NCBI GenBank assembly: GCA_965240325.2
Contig: OZ251231.1
Span: 1,922,001-1,986,000, forward strand
Reading direction: 5' to 3'
From: Rebecca billardiae RCC1528
Taxonomy: Eukaryota > Haptophyta
DNA length: 64,000 bases
Numbering within the stretch: position 1 is the stretch's first letter; each line of letters opens with the position of its first letter. The position numbers were made by a program, and so were the translations under genes. Positions 43,022 to 53,226 of the stretch are shown here, one piece after another. Below the pieces are notes generated by a model. The model saw nothing but the letters and a program-made list of their open reading frames with translations. It searched no databases and had not been told where the DNA came from.

Positions 43022-44113
43022 ATGGTGCGCCCGCGGCCTGCCTCGCGCCGTTTCCCGGGCCTGCTCATCGCAGCTCAGCTTGCGTGGGCTCTGGTCGCCC
43101 GCGCGCCAGCGTGTTCAACCATCCAGCGCGTGATCACTAGGAGCGCGTCAGGAGGGTCCCTGCCCATCGCTTTGGTGCACGGCGAGAGCATGCTACCCTT
43201 CTTGGAGGACGTGGAGGTGGACATCGGCGAGGGCGCTGGCGACGCCAAGACCATGGCGTGCCTCAACACGACCTGCGTGAAGCCAGTGCGCAAGCTCGTG
43301 CCACTGCCGCCCAACACGACGCTCTTCACTCCCGAGCAGCAGGCCATCCTGCAGGCGTGCAGGTGGCGGCAGAGCGTGCGCGGCTGGGTGCTCTCGCAGC
43401 CCGCGCACGGCAAGCCCCCACGGTGTGCGGTTGTGGGTGGTGGCGGCGCGCTCTCCGGCAGTGGGTGCGGCCATAGCGTGGACTCGAATGATCTCATCTT
43501 TAGGATCAATCGGGCTCCATTCACGGGCTACGAGCGGGACGTTGGGTCACGTACCGACGTGCACATTATGAACGAGCACTGGCTGGCCCTCCTCTCGAAG
43601 GGCATCGTGCGCTCGGGCCAGGTGCTGGACGTGTTCAGCCGCTACGGGCGCGTCCCAGACACGTCGCGCAGAGCGCACTTTTTGCTGGATGCCAAGGCGG
43701 ACTGCCCGCGCCAGCTCGCTGCATGGAAGTGCGCCAACCCGCTCAGGCATCGCTTCCCCTTCGTGCCCGAGCGGTGGTCCGCGTGGTGCATCCCCAATGG
43801 CCTCAAGACGGAGCTGGCGGAGGTCAACATGAAGGCTGGCGGCAAGTGGCCCACCACTGGGCTCATAGCTGTTCTCCTCGCCTCCCTCCTCTGCCGCGAG
43901 GTCAACGTCTACGGGATGGTGGATGATACCACCGGGGCCTACAGCTACTACGCGAGGAGCACCGAAGCGATCAGCAACATGCATTGGCACAACTTCTCCG
44001 CGGAGCACAGGCTGTTGGACAGGTGGGTGCAGGAAGGCGTGAGCACAGGCCGCAGTGCACTCCATCTTCGTGAGCAGCGCGCCGAGCGTGCCAGCATCAT
44101 GGCATCAGCATAG
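43022..44113 (+). CDS. Sialyltransferase-like glycosyltransferase, family GT29
   Basis: Intronless, 363 residues. It has a type II anchor (FPGLLIAAQLAWALVA, about 11-27). Sialylmotif L is RCAVVGGGGALSGSGCGHSV, continuing DSNDLIFRINRAPFTGYERD (about 133-175). Sialylmotif S is KWPTTGLIAVLLASLLCREV, continuing NVYGM (about 274-298). Motif VS is HNFSAEHRLLDRW (about 321-333), with the conserved His and Glu. All motifs are in the correct order and spacing, so it should be a working Golgi enzyme using CMP-sialic acid or a related CMP-sugar such as Kdo/Kdn. The acceptor is unknown. The frame is open upstream of 43022; I chose the ATG that gives the anchor at the N-terminus. Confidence 0.9.
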   Translation: MVRPRPASRRFPGLLIAAQLAWALVARAPACSTIQRVITRSASGGSLPIALVHGESMLPFLEDVEVDIGEGAGDAKTMACLNTTCVKPVRKLVPLPPNTTLFTPEQQAILQACRWRQSVRGWVLSQPAHGKPPRCAVVGGGGALSGSGCGHSVDSNDLIFRINRAPFTGYERDVGSRTDVHIMNEHWLALLSKGIVRSGQVLDVFSRYGRVPDTSRRAHFLLDAKADCPRQLAAWKCANPLRHRFPFVPERWSAWCIPNGLKTELAEVNMKAGGKWPTTGLIAVLLASLLCREVNVYGMVDDTTGAYSYYARSTEAISNMHWHNFSAEHRLLDRWVQEGVSTGRSALHLREQRAERASIMASA

Positions 44114-44539
44114 GCCGCATCGGATGTGACGGCATCATCAATCATCATTCTGGAGATGCCCCTAGTAGCTAGCAGCTTTTGATCATCATGCAACGCATCA
44201 TTGTCATCCTTCTCCATCGTCATCAATAACTGATCATATATGACGACATCAACATTCGTCTGCTAAGTGTGATGATGATCGGCCAGGAGTCCAGGACCGT
44301 GACGAGGCCCGCTGCCCGGGCACCGCGTACTTAGTAACTGACCGTACCGGACCGTCACCGTACGGGCCGGGGCTCACCCGGGGCCGGACTGGCGCGGACC
44401 CTACGCGGACACGACGTCGACTGTGGCGACTGTCGTCCCGAGCCGCCGTTATAGACACGCCGGAGGTAGACCTATAGTCCGAATAGCCTGATATATGCCA
44501 GGTAGCTTACGTATATATATATAGCTATCTATATATGCT

Positions 44540-44648
44540 AGCTCTCATCTCTCTGTCAGTGTCTCTGACTGTCTCTCTGCTCTCTCTCTCTGACTCATCA
44601 GAGTCAGACTCGTCTCTCTCGAGATCTCTCTCTCTCTCTCTCTCTCTA
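44540..44648. repeat. CT-rich microsatellite tract
   Basis: Imperfect CT/TC repeats, interrupted by GACT and GTCT, end in a clean (CT) run just before 44648. Confidence 0.9.
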
Positions 44649-45117
44649 GTGGTGTTACGACGTAGTACGACTAAATTGTGACTAGTTCACTACTAGTAGT
44701 TCGTCTTATCTAACTATAGTGACGTGTCACCTGGGCCGTCCAGGCCCAGGGTCCACGGCCACACCCGACACCGCTGACGCGGGCGCTGCCGCTGGCGTCA
44801 ACATGACCGCCCGACAACCCCGGCGCTGTCCCCGGGCACTGATGACTGAGTCACTCGGACTCGGTGACTCGCGGCCAGCGCCGGGCGCCGGCCCCCGGGC
44901 CCGGCGGCCCGCCCGGCCGTGCATGGCCGGGCATCGCCATTCCGAATGCTTCAGTTCAGATGCGGAAATCCGGATTGGCTCGGTCGCGCGCGTCTCGGCA
45001 CAAGTCGCGGCCCGCCGCGCGGCGGATACAGTAACCGGCGGACGGAAGGCACGGTAGCTAGTAGCTAGTCTGGCAATTACGTCGCGTCAATAACTAACTA
45101 TAGCTTGAAACAGACTA

Positions 45118-45210
45118 ATGACCGCGTTCCGCGGTCCTTTTCCGTAGAACGAACGTAGTTCAGGGCCCGCGGTGGCGGTGCACCCTCCGTCGCAGTCGTC
45201 CATTGACAGA
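45118..45210. repeat. Dispersed repeat matching 37727-37800
   Basis: Both copies begin with the palindrome GACCGCGTTCCGCGGTC. Both then share TCCGTAGAA(C)GAACGTAGTT-type sequence and GGGCCCGCGGTG...CACCCTCCGTCG. Confidence 0.75.
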
Positions 45211-46644
45211 CCCGGAGTTGCATGCCCGTACAACTAGACTCTCCACCAGCGGCGCGCCGCCGCCCGCCGCGCCGCGGGCGGGCCCATCGCACTTCGCAGC
45301 CGCCGGCGCGGCGCCGATTGTATCCAGGCGTGATCGACGCATGAGCGCGACTCCACGTGCACGCCAGGCCACGCGAAGCTGACAGCCAGGGAGCACTGTG
45401 CGGGGCCGCGGATTCGTTCGGGCCGCCGTGCTGCTGACTGTGACCGCTGTCCCGGGTCACCGCGCACCGGCAGCGCCAGGATAGTTAGATGATTTGCACT
45501 GGTCCAAGTAGGGTTCGACCAGCGCCTGCGCGACGGCCGACAGGCGGGCGCGAGGCGTGATCGACGCATGAGCGCAACTCTACGTGCACGCCAGGCCACG
45601 CGGAGCTGACAGCCCGAGGGACGGCACGCAGTGCCGAGGTTCGAGGGCACCGCAGTCACAGATCGTTCGCGCACGCCGCGCGTGCACGGGCGGACACACC
45701 TCGATCAGGCTCGGCACGCGTTGCAGAGGCACAGCCAGCTCTGGGGACGGCACGCACCACCGTCGCCCGCGCAGCTCGTCCTCCTCCGGTAGAGTACCGT
45801 TCAGTTCCGAGGCGTAGCCCTCGCTCAGAGTCGACCGTCGACGATGGACTCGGATCGTCGGCGCTCCCCGGAAAGGCATGGCAAGGGCGGCGCGTGGTGA
45901 AGTCGAAGACTCAGAGATCGATCAGTCCGGCATCATCAGGCGCCGCTGCCCCCGAGCTTGCGAGAGCCCGAATACAGGGCGGCTGCCGCGGCGCCGGCCG
46001 GGGCGCCCCGGGCGACGCGCGCGGCCGCGCGCAGGCATCGACACGGGGCGGCGGGGGCGCGCGGAGTGAGCGGGGGCACGAACGCGATGTCGACGGCAGT
46101 CGGGACCCGCCACAGCCGCGCGCTCCAGGCGCAACTCGCCGCGCGCACCTGCCCATCGCCGTACTCACCCGTCGGTCGCTCGTGCGGCTCGCTGACCCTC
46201 TCGCGGAGAGTGCGCAGCAACCAAGGTTTGGCTTTGCTGGGCAGCCGTCCCCGGCTCCAGACTCGTGTCAGATACTATTGAGATACGCCGAAGTTGGCGC
46301 ATCGGCTACTGACCCTTGCCATGTTGGCTCCTGATACAGACACGGCGCGATTGAATAGCTAGTTGATTCAACTGATTCAAGGGACGTACATGGCCACATC
46401 GGTTCGCGGCAATCTCTATCTATATACGTCATCGCTCCTTGGACCTTGCTGCAATCTCATTGGCCGGAAAAATCGCGTGTAACGGTTCGTTACGTTAGGG
46501 ATCCTAAAGGGCGTGAAGTTTTTTGGACGGGCGTCACTCCACGCTTTACTATGAACTTGTTGTGGGCGCGACCTTTTTCGGCCGTGATGCGTGTTAGAGA
46601 GGGTCTCAAAATTCGAAACTCGGTCTCCTCCAGCCATGAAAATC

Positions 46645-46747
46645 GTCCCCCGTCCCTTTTTTCTTGATCAAAGATCTTTTTGAAACGTGGTTCGGGCCCG
46701 CTGGTGCGGGCTCCACGCTGCGCGCTCCGCCCTGCACCGCGGGCCAT
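46645..46747. repeat. Dispersed repeat, copy 2
   Basis: Partner of the copy at 40045-40155, in the same orientation. It ends in the same GGGCCATAATAA string. Confidence 0.75.
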
Positions 46748-46809
46748 AATAAGCGATTAAAGTGATGAGTGTTACATATTCAGTGTTATTGCACATATTA
46801 TGGCGCACG

Positions 46810-46869
46810 CCCCCCCCCCCCCCCCCCCCCCCGAAAGGTCTGAGCGTGAGCGAAAGCCGGGGGGGGGGG
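46810..46869. repeat. C23 tract followed by G11 tract
   Basis: 23 consecutive C (46810-46832), a 26-base spacer, then 11 G (46859-46869). The tracts could pair as a hairpin or form i-motif/G-quadruplex structures. Homopolymer length may also reflect assembly error. Confidence 0.85.
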
Positions 46870-47410
46870 CGGCGCACGTGCTCCGCAAAATCAAAAAGAG
46901 GATGCGCGCAGGATTTTGGGGATTTTTCGGTAGGTGGCCACCGCGTATGAGTGGATATCGCTGCCGCAATGATTGCGTTTGTACTGCCCCTTAATTTTAA
47001 CGATAGTAACACTTAGGGGAATGCAGGGTGGAATAGCACATAACACCAGCCGTGTGTTAGAACATTCCGTCATAGTAAGATGCCTGAATTGTAAGAGCCT
47101 GAAACAGCTCGCCAACCATAGAAACGATAGGTTGGGTCGTCAGCTTTGATTCACGCGCTTCTGAAAAACAGCGTTTTAGATTAGACGCATCCCTCTTCTC
47201 TTAAGAGAACTGCGCTTCAAAAACACCGTTTCAACGAAAGACGATCGCCCGCCATTCAACTGAAACGAGAGCTGTTCACTCATCAGATTCATCAAAGCGA
47301 CGCGATATGGTATTGCGCGGGTAGCTTGAATCGACCTTCCCGCGCGCCGTGGTATCATACGGTTATCAAGCTACTCTTGTTGATATACTTTTGGTCATCT
47401 ACTGATACGA

Positions 47411-47446
47411 CGTCAATGCGGGTGGCAATCGCCACCCGCATTGACG
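47411..47446. other. Perfect 16-bp inverted repeat with 4-base loop
   Basis: CGTCAATGCGGGTGGC, loop AATC, then its exact complement GCCACCCGCATTGACG. The stem is perfect and the loop tiny, which is far beyond chance in non-repetitive DNA. Confidence 0.95.
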
Positions 47447-48120
47447 GGCCTGAAAGTCGAAGAGGCACGCACGGCCCAAGGCCGAAGAGGCACGGCTCGT
47501 TGCTTGCGGTTGGCAATGCGGGGTGCTGCACTGCACAGGCGCGGTGCGACGGGGAGCATTCCTTCTCCCGGGCGGCCACCACGGCCTCGGAGGTGGTGAG
47601 GAACGCGTCGGCGACCACGGCGTGGACCACCTCCGTCGCGCCGGACACCCCGGTCGCCCCTCACCGGACTCCACCCTCGCCGCGCGCTGACCGTTTGCCG
47701 GTCGAGCCGTGCTTGCTGTGCTGCCTGCGCGGCCCGGCGCGTGCCCCCGCGTGGTGCCACAAGGCGGGTGCAGACGTGGCGGCGCGGTGGTGCGTGCGAT
47801 CGGGGGACCCCACCTGAACTACGACACGGCTGCGCGCGCTCATCCGTGCTCATCACGGTGGTGGACGCGCGACTCGACGCGCGCATCGAGCGCGGCAGGC
47901 CGGCACGGCTCGGCTCGGCAGCCTGCTCGAGGCGCGAAGGCGCGCACCGCGCGCTGCCCGTGGGCGCGACGAGATGGTGCATCATCGCGCTACTTGCCAT
48001 CTTCCTCTCGCCACGCCTTCGACACGATGGCTGCGACTGCTGCTCGGAGGCGCGCTCCGGGGGGCTCACGCACGCGTTCAGAATTCGGGCTCGGCGGTGA
48101 CCGCGTGGACGAGGGGCAGC

Positions 48121-48590
48121 GCGGTGCACGGTGGCGGAGCGCGTGCGGAGCGCAGCCTACACCTACTACACGCTCCATCCAGACACATCGCGCATGCTCG
48201 CGCGACCTCCTCGGTCCATCACGCGCGCGTGCGCGCGCGAGCAGGTTTCGGCAGCTGCCGGGCGCGAGCAAGCACGGCGCGCCGCGTTGGCGCGCGCGCA
48301 CCGATACCCGTGCGCAGCTCGACGAGCGAGCGCGGTGTGTTTCGACGCGTATGGAGAGACGCGGTGCATCGTGGTGGAGCGCGTGCGGAGCGCAGCCTAC
48401 ACCTACTACACGCTCCATCCAGACACATCGCGCATGCTCGCGCGACCTCCTCGGTCCATCACGCGCCCGTGCGCGCGCGACGGCAGGTGTGCACTCAGTG
48501 CAGCCGCCGGGCGCGAGCACGGCGCGCCGCGTTGGCGCGCGCGCACCGATACCCGTGCGCAGCTCGACGAGCGAGCGCGGTGGGGTTCGA
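48121..48590. repeat. Two tandem copies of a 240-bp unit
   Basis: GCGTGCGGAGCGCAGCCTAC occurs at 48141 and again at 48381, exactly 240 bp apart, and the surrounding sequence is shared. The second copy has small indels near 48485. Confidence 0.9.
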
Positions 48591-48777
48591 TGCCGCCGAC
48601 CACCTCTGGCTTGGTCGCGCTCACGAGGCTGGTCGCGGGCCTAATCGTGCCGTGTATTGGCTGCCTGCTCGGTCATTGGTGAACTCGCGACGCCGACTAC
48701 AAGTACAACCGCGAGTACGGTTACACGTATTCTGGTAGGCATGCTGTGATTGTGAGTTTATGCAACTGTGATATTCT

Positions 48778-49063
48778 TGTTAGACTGAAGAAGAAGCGTG
48801 GGTGCTCCCTACCGCGCGTGTGGGCGATAGGTCCACCGGAAGCGACCAGGCGGGGCTAGGACCGCCCGAAGGGGCGAGGCGGACGGTGTCACATGACGGA
48901 TACGGATGCGTCAGCCCCGGAGGCCGGAGTACCCGGCTCGGGGCTTGGGGCTGCCGAGATAGTAGTGAGATCGTGCCTCCGCCGGTGGCGTGCGGGTAGA
49001 TGCGGAAACTTACCCGCGACTCCTGTGGAACGGTGTCACCGAGGACTGGTGCCCAGTCTGACA
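48778..49063 (-). repeat. LTR (3' LTR in element orientation)
   Basis: 286 bp, the same sequence as 49970-50255 by eye. Its outer edge abuts the ATTCT duplication. Confidence 0.95.
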
Positions 49064-49074
49064 CTCCTCCTCAC
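49064..49074 (-). other. Polypurine tract of the LTR element
   Basis: GTGAGGAGGAG on the minus strand, directly inside the 3' LTR. This is the expected plus-strand primer position. Confidence 0.75.
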
Positions 49075-49951
49075 CGACCACAGCGAGGTGCGGTGCCTGA
49101 GTGCGCGTGCGCGCGTGCGTAAGTGTGAGTGGGCGCGTAAGGCGAGCGTGCGTGTGCGTGCCCGACTGTCTAGCTACCAAGCTGTCCGGAAGCTGCGAAT
49201 CGCAGCAGCGATCGAGGGACGTCTGGAGTTGCTCGCGAATCCATCCGAGCAGTCGTACTCCAGTGAATGGACGCCTGCCGAGCTGGCTGACCAGGCTCGG
49301 GCTCGGCTTGGGCGTCGACGGGGGCGTGGTGCCCCAGGCAGTTGATCGAGTGATCGTGTGGTCGTGCCAGCTGCTGTGGACTTACCGAGATCCACCTGCC
49401 TGCTCCTCCTCGATGGGTCGCGTCGACGGCGACGGTGCACCACCGCGTGTGGGCTGGTGCAATGGGACATGGACTGGTCTCACGCGTAGAACCTTGTGTC
49501 GGCTTCGGCCGCAGAATGACGCTGCCTCGCAACCGCGTGTCACGAAGAAGCTGCACATAGCGAGCGCGGAGATGATCGAGCGGCGCGCGGTGTCGATCGA
49601 CATGATCGTATCCGCCGTCGCCTAGTGAACGCGTAGATCGCGCCTCATCTCCTCCTTGCAAGCTGCTCGGCCATCTTGGCGGTCGAGGGCTGCATTCATG
49701 AAGTCAATCGACTTGGTGTCGAGACTCCTCCTGCATCTGAGCAGGGCGTGCGACTCGGCGCACGATGACGACGCGAATGTCGCCGGAATGAGGTACGTCA
49801 GCACCTCCTCCTTGAAGGCTGCCGCGGTTGGGCTAGCCTGCCTTGGACCATCCGACTCGGATGTGAATCGTCTCGCGAGCTCGCAACGCGCGATGCGCGC
49901 GAGCGCGTTCCTTGCGCCAGCGAGGTCGGATCCGGTAACGAGCGCGTCTCG

Positions 49952-49969
49952 TTGCTGACTCCGATACCA
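49952..49969 (-). other. Primer-binding site of the LTR element
   Basis: TGGTATCGGAGTCAGCAA on the minus strand abuts the 5' LTR. It agrees with the complement of the initiator-Met tRNA 3' end except at about three positions. Confidence 0.8.
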
Positions 49970-50255
49970 TGTTAGACTGAAGAAGAAGCGTGGGTGCTCC
50001 CTACCGCGCGTGTGGGCGATAGGTCCACCGGAAGCGACCAGGCGGGGCTAGGACCGCCCGAAGGGGCGAGGCGGACGGTGTCACATGACGGATACGGATG
50101 CGTCAGCCCCGGAGGCCGGAGTACCCGGCTCGGGGCTTGGGGCTGCCGAGATAGTAGTGAGATCGTGCCTCCGCCGGTGGCGTGCGGGTAGATGCGGAAA
50201 CTTACCCGCGACTCCTGTGGAACGGTGTCACCGAGGACTGGTGCCCAGTCTGACA
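49970..50255 (-). repeat. LTR (5' LTR in element orientation)
   Basis: 286 bp, the same sequence as 48778-49063. It is followed by the ATTCT duplication. Confidence 0.95.
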
Positions 50256-50552
50256 ATTCTGTACATAGGGCCGTGCGCCCTCAACTTCGTTGTTCACTAC
50301 CCGAAGATCGGCGTAGCCGATCATATTTATACGCGCGTTGTCGTATTATAATAATTAGTCGATGCATTCCGATTATAAGTAATAGCAACATCACCGCTCT
50401 TTACGTCAGTTAAGACTGGTGCGGCTGGCAACCGGCTACTGCGCATGTAAGCTAAATTCTGTCAAATGTAGCAGTAGTAGTTGTATAACGACTTAGCTAG
50501 CACTGTCGTACTAACGACTAATTCAATCTACTAGTAGTTACTACTTAGTAGT

Positions 50553-51635
50553 TTAACTGTTCAAAAAGTGACTCGACAGCATCGTGATCGTCGCAGGGCC
50601 AGCAACGCCACCGACGACAGCACATGCGTTTCCTAGGTGGCGCCAACGCACTGCGATCGACGCCACACCTGCTCCTTGGCTCGATCGAGTCTGCTTTGCG
50701 ATGCCCTCAGCCAATCGCGTGCCCACGAAGACGACATTGTCGCTCCTGTCATCCGCTAGAGTGAGCGCGCAACATGTTCCTGCCTCATCAAAGGCGGTCG
50801 CCCACTCAGCACGCAATCGGGCCACTTCGGGGCATGCCTGTAACTGGGTGGCCTCTGCAGGCCGAGGGGGGAGCACGTTCATGGCGACGACACCACCCAC
50901 ACGCACGCAGTCGCGCATCTCGCGCACAGCACCTGCAGTTGCCAACGATGCCACGGGTGCGCGCAGCGCGCTGTCGCCGCACCCTTCTGAGCATCGCGCA
51001 GCGCCGATGTCCACGAGGAGCGCGTCGAGCAGAGGGCCTCGCCGAGAATGTAGGTATGCGTGCGCGTCGTCGATGATGATGCGCACACGGGGGCACAGGC
51101 AGGCGCCAAAGTGGCGGCGGGCGGCATCAACGACTGCGCAGTCGTGCTCAACCACCTCGATCACCTCGCAGGCCGGGTGGTAGTGCGCCAGCGCATTGAC
51201 GAGCGCGGCACCACCGAGACCGAGCACACAGATGCGCCGCGGAGGCTCGTGCACGCGCGAGCGAAAAGCTAGTGCCGCCAGCATCGCACGGTGGTAGTCT
51301 AGCGCAAGGTCGCCGACATGAATCGCACCTGTTGCTGCCGACACGTGTATTGCCGATTGCACCAGCTCTTGCGCGGCGTCCGCGCCCTCGAAGCGCATCG
51401 TGCGACAGAGGTACGTACTACCCCGCTCGTGCGCCTCCTCGACCACGATGTCATGCCCGTGCGCGCTCCGCGTCCGCGCTCGCTCCTCCACCCTCATGTC
51501 GGCCGGCCGGAAGGCCGCCATGCTAGGCTGTGCATCCGACTCTGAGAAAATGGTATTCGAGCCGCGGCGATTTTCTCTGCTGCACCGCCCAAAAATCGCT
51601 CCTGACGAATCAATCCGGAACGGCGACATGAGCAC
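50553..51635 (-). CDS. SAM-dependent methyltransferase of spermidine-synthase / METTL13-like fold
   Basis: Intronless, 360 residues from 51635. A start at 51521 (MAAFRPADMRVEER) gives 322 residues and may be the real one, as the first 38 residues are atypical. The core: RICVLGLGGAALVNALA (SAM-binding glycine loop), CEVIEVVEHDCAVVDAARRH (acidic residue binding the ribose), VRIIIDDAHAYL, and LDALLVDIGA in the catalytic-Asp position. This order matches spermidine synthases and the C-terminal half of METTL13-type protein methyltransferases. The N-terminal beta region (STYLCRTMRFEGADAAQELV) resembles theirs too. Substrate (polyamine or protein) is unresolved. It diverges from phytoene synthase by 142 bp, or 256 bp with the later start. 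Confidence 0.75.
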   Translation of the reverse strand: MLMSPFRIDSSGAIFGRCSRENRRGSNTIFSESDAQPSMAAFRPADMRVEERARTRSAHGHDIVVEEAHERGSTYLCRTMRFEGADAAQELVQSAIHVSAATGAIHVGDLALDYHRAMLAALAFRSRVHEPPRRICVLGLGGAALVNALAHYHPACEVIEVVEHDCAVVDAARRHFGACLCPRVRIIIDDAHAYLHSRRGPLLDALLVDIGAARCSEGCGDSALRAPVASLATAGAVREMRDCVRVGGVVAMNVLPPRPAEATQLQACPEVARLRAEWATAFDEAGTCCALTLADDRSDNVVFVGTRLAEGIAKQTRSSQGAGVASIAVRWRHLGNACAVVGGVAGPATITMLSSHFLNS

Positions 51636-51777
51636 GTGCAGCTCTCCATCCGGACAGGGTTGTGATTGCGAAGGCCCATTCTGCTATTCGCCTGGAGCGG
51701 AGTCGTGACGATCGAAAGGGAGAAGGGTTGCTCACCCTCATCCTCGCCGCGGTGATCTCGGACGGCGGGCGCTCGCG
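51636..51777. promoter_or_regulatory. Putative bidirectional promoter (142 bp) upstream of phytoene synthase
   Basis: This is the gap between the methyltransferase and phytoene synthase start codons. No motif was recognised. Confidence 0.35.
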
Positions 51778-53226
51778 ATGTTCGCGCGCCGATTAGCCGC
51801 GGCGCTCCTATGGACAGGGCTCTTCACGAGCCCTTCGGGCTCGATGCGCAGCCTCGCCAGCCCCACCTTCCACACGCGGATACTCGCGCGGCCGTCGGCG
51901 CTGGTGGTGATGACAGACGTGCAGCAGCGGCAGGCGTCGAGCATCGCGGCCCCCGCGGCTCCGCGCGCGGAGATGAGCCCGGCCATGCTCGGCGCGCTGG
52001 AGGAGGGGTACGACATCTGCCGAAAGATCACCGCCAGCTACGCCAAGACGTTCTACCTCGGCACGCGCTTCATGGACTCGGAGCGCGCGCGCTCGATCTG
52101 GGCTGTCTACGCGTGGTGCAGGCGCACGGACGACATCGTCGACGCGCCGCGCGGCGGCGTGAAGTACCTGATGCGCGAGATCGCGACGTGGGGGGAGCGC
52201 CTCGAGGCGATCTGGGAAGGGCGCGCGTACGACATCGTCGACCTCCCGCTCGTCGACACGGTGCGGCGGTACCCAGACATGGACATTCAGCCCTTCAAGG
52301 ACATGATCGAGGGGATGCTGATGGACCTCTCGCAGGACCGGTACGCCACGTTCGACGACCTGTACGTGTACTGCTACCGCGTCGCGGGCACCGTCGGGCT
52401 GATGACGCTGCCCGTCATGGGCACCGCCGAGGGCGTCACGCACAAGGAGGCGGTCGAGCCTGTGCGTACGCACGCGCGCGCGCGCGCGCGCGCGGCCGCG
52501 GCGTGCAGATCGGCGGGCGAGCGGGCGGATTGCGGGACCGTGTCGATGACCCCGTGTTGAGCGCCTGCGCCCAGAGCCGATCGCTCAACCCCCGCCATCA
52601 CGCCCACGTTCCGCGTGTGCGCGCGCGCGCGCTCGGCCCTCCACGTACGCACGCAGGCGCTCGCGCTCGGCATCGCGTTGCAGCTGACCAACATCCTGCG
52701 CGACGTGGGCGAGGACGCGCGGCGCGGCCGCATCTACTTGCCCCAGGAAGATCTCGCGCAGTTCGGCGTGACGGAGGAGCAGGTGCTCGCCGGTCGGCTC
52801 GACGACAACTACGTGCGCATGATGCAGTTCCAGATCTCCCGCGCGCGCGAGTACTTTGACAAGTCTGAGGATGGCATCTCGAAGCTGAGCGAATCAGCGC
52901 GCATGTGCGGCGCGGCGCGTTGCGCGCGGCGCGCGGCGCGCGGCGCGCACGAGCGCGCGAGCGGGCGTGCCGCGCGCGCGCACGCACGCCGCGCTCGTCG
53001 CTCACGCGCGGCGCGCGCCTGGCGGCCCGCCGCGCGCCGCAGGCCCGTCCGGGCATCGCTCGACCTCTACAGGAAAATCCTCGAGCGCATCGAGTCGAAT
53101 GGGTACGACAACTTCCGCAAGCGCGCGTACGTGAGTAAGCTCGAGAAGTTCATGACGCTGCCGTCCTCCTACCTCAAGTGCATGGAGGCGGCCAAGCAGG
53201 CGGAGCGCAGCAAGAAGCCTCTCTAG
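51778..53226 (+). CDS. PSY: Phytoene synthase
   Basis: Exons are 51778-52461, 52657-52904 and 53043-53226, 371 residues. Introns are 52462-52656 (phase 0, GTGCGT...) and 52905-53042 (phase 2, GTGCGG...). Joins are [17 protein letters not shown] and [15 protein letters not shown]. It condenses two geranylgeranyl diphosphates to phytoene, the first committed carotenoid step, in the plastid stroma. The first 65 residues are hydrophobic then Ser/Arg-rich ([18 protein letters not shown]), fitting a bipartite signal/transit peptide. Both Asp-rich substrate sites are present: RRTDDIVD (D118, D119, D122) and LRDVGED (D244, D248). [23 protein letters not shown] and SLDLYRKIL are further family signatures. 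The protein looks full length. The C-terminus ends in a Lys/Ala helix. Confidence 0.97.

Larger units (their letters stand above)
44114..48777. other. 4.7-kb gene-free, repeat-rich interval
   Basis: I support no gene here. It holds a CT-rich microsatellite, dispersed repeats shared with 37.7 and 40.1 kb, a C23/G11 tract, a perfect 16-bp-stem palindrome and a 240-bp tandem duplication. A 65-bp duplication is present (about 45332 and 45556). A short minus-strand stretch at about 47540-47640 (TEVVHAVVADAFLTTSEAVV) has normal protein composition and may be a gene relic. Confidence 0.6.
48778..50255 (-). mobile_element. Short non-autonomous LTR element (TRIM-like), apparently intact
   Basis: Two 286-bp direct repeats that look identical flank a 906-bp interior. 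Each LTR runs from TGTTAGACTG to CAGTCTGACA, i.e. TG...CA with near-perfect terminal inverted repeats. A 5-bp target duplication ATTCT lies at 48773-48777 and 50256-50260. On the minus strand the first LTR is followed directly by TGGTATCGGAGTCAGC, close to the initiator-Met tRNA primer site. The last LTR is preceded by the purine tract GTGAGGAGGAG. The interior is far too short for gag-pol. A 60-codon minus frame at 49622-49804 may be a relic. Identical LTRs imply recent insertion. Mobilisation would need enzymes from a full-length relative. Confidence 0.93.

Noticed and set aside
49101-49625. 174-residue frame in the LTR element interior
   Set aside because: It lies on the strand opposite to the element's orientation (as set by primer site and purine tract) and has no gag or polymerase motif.
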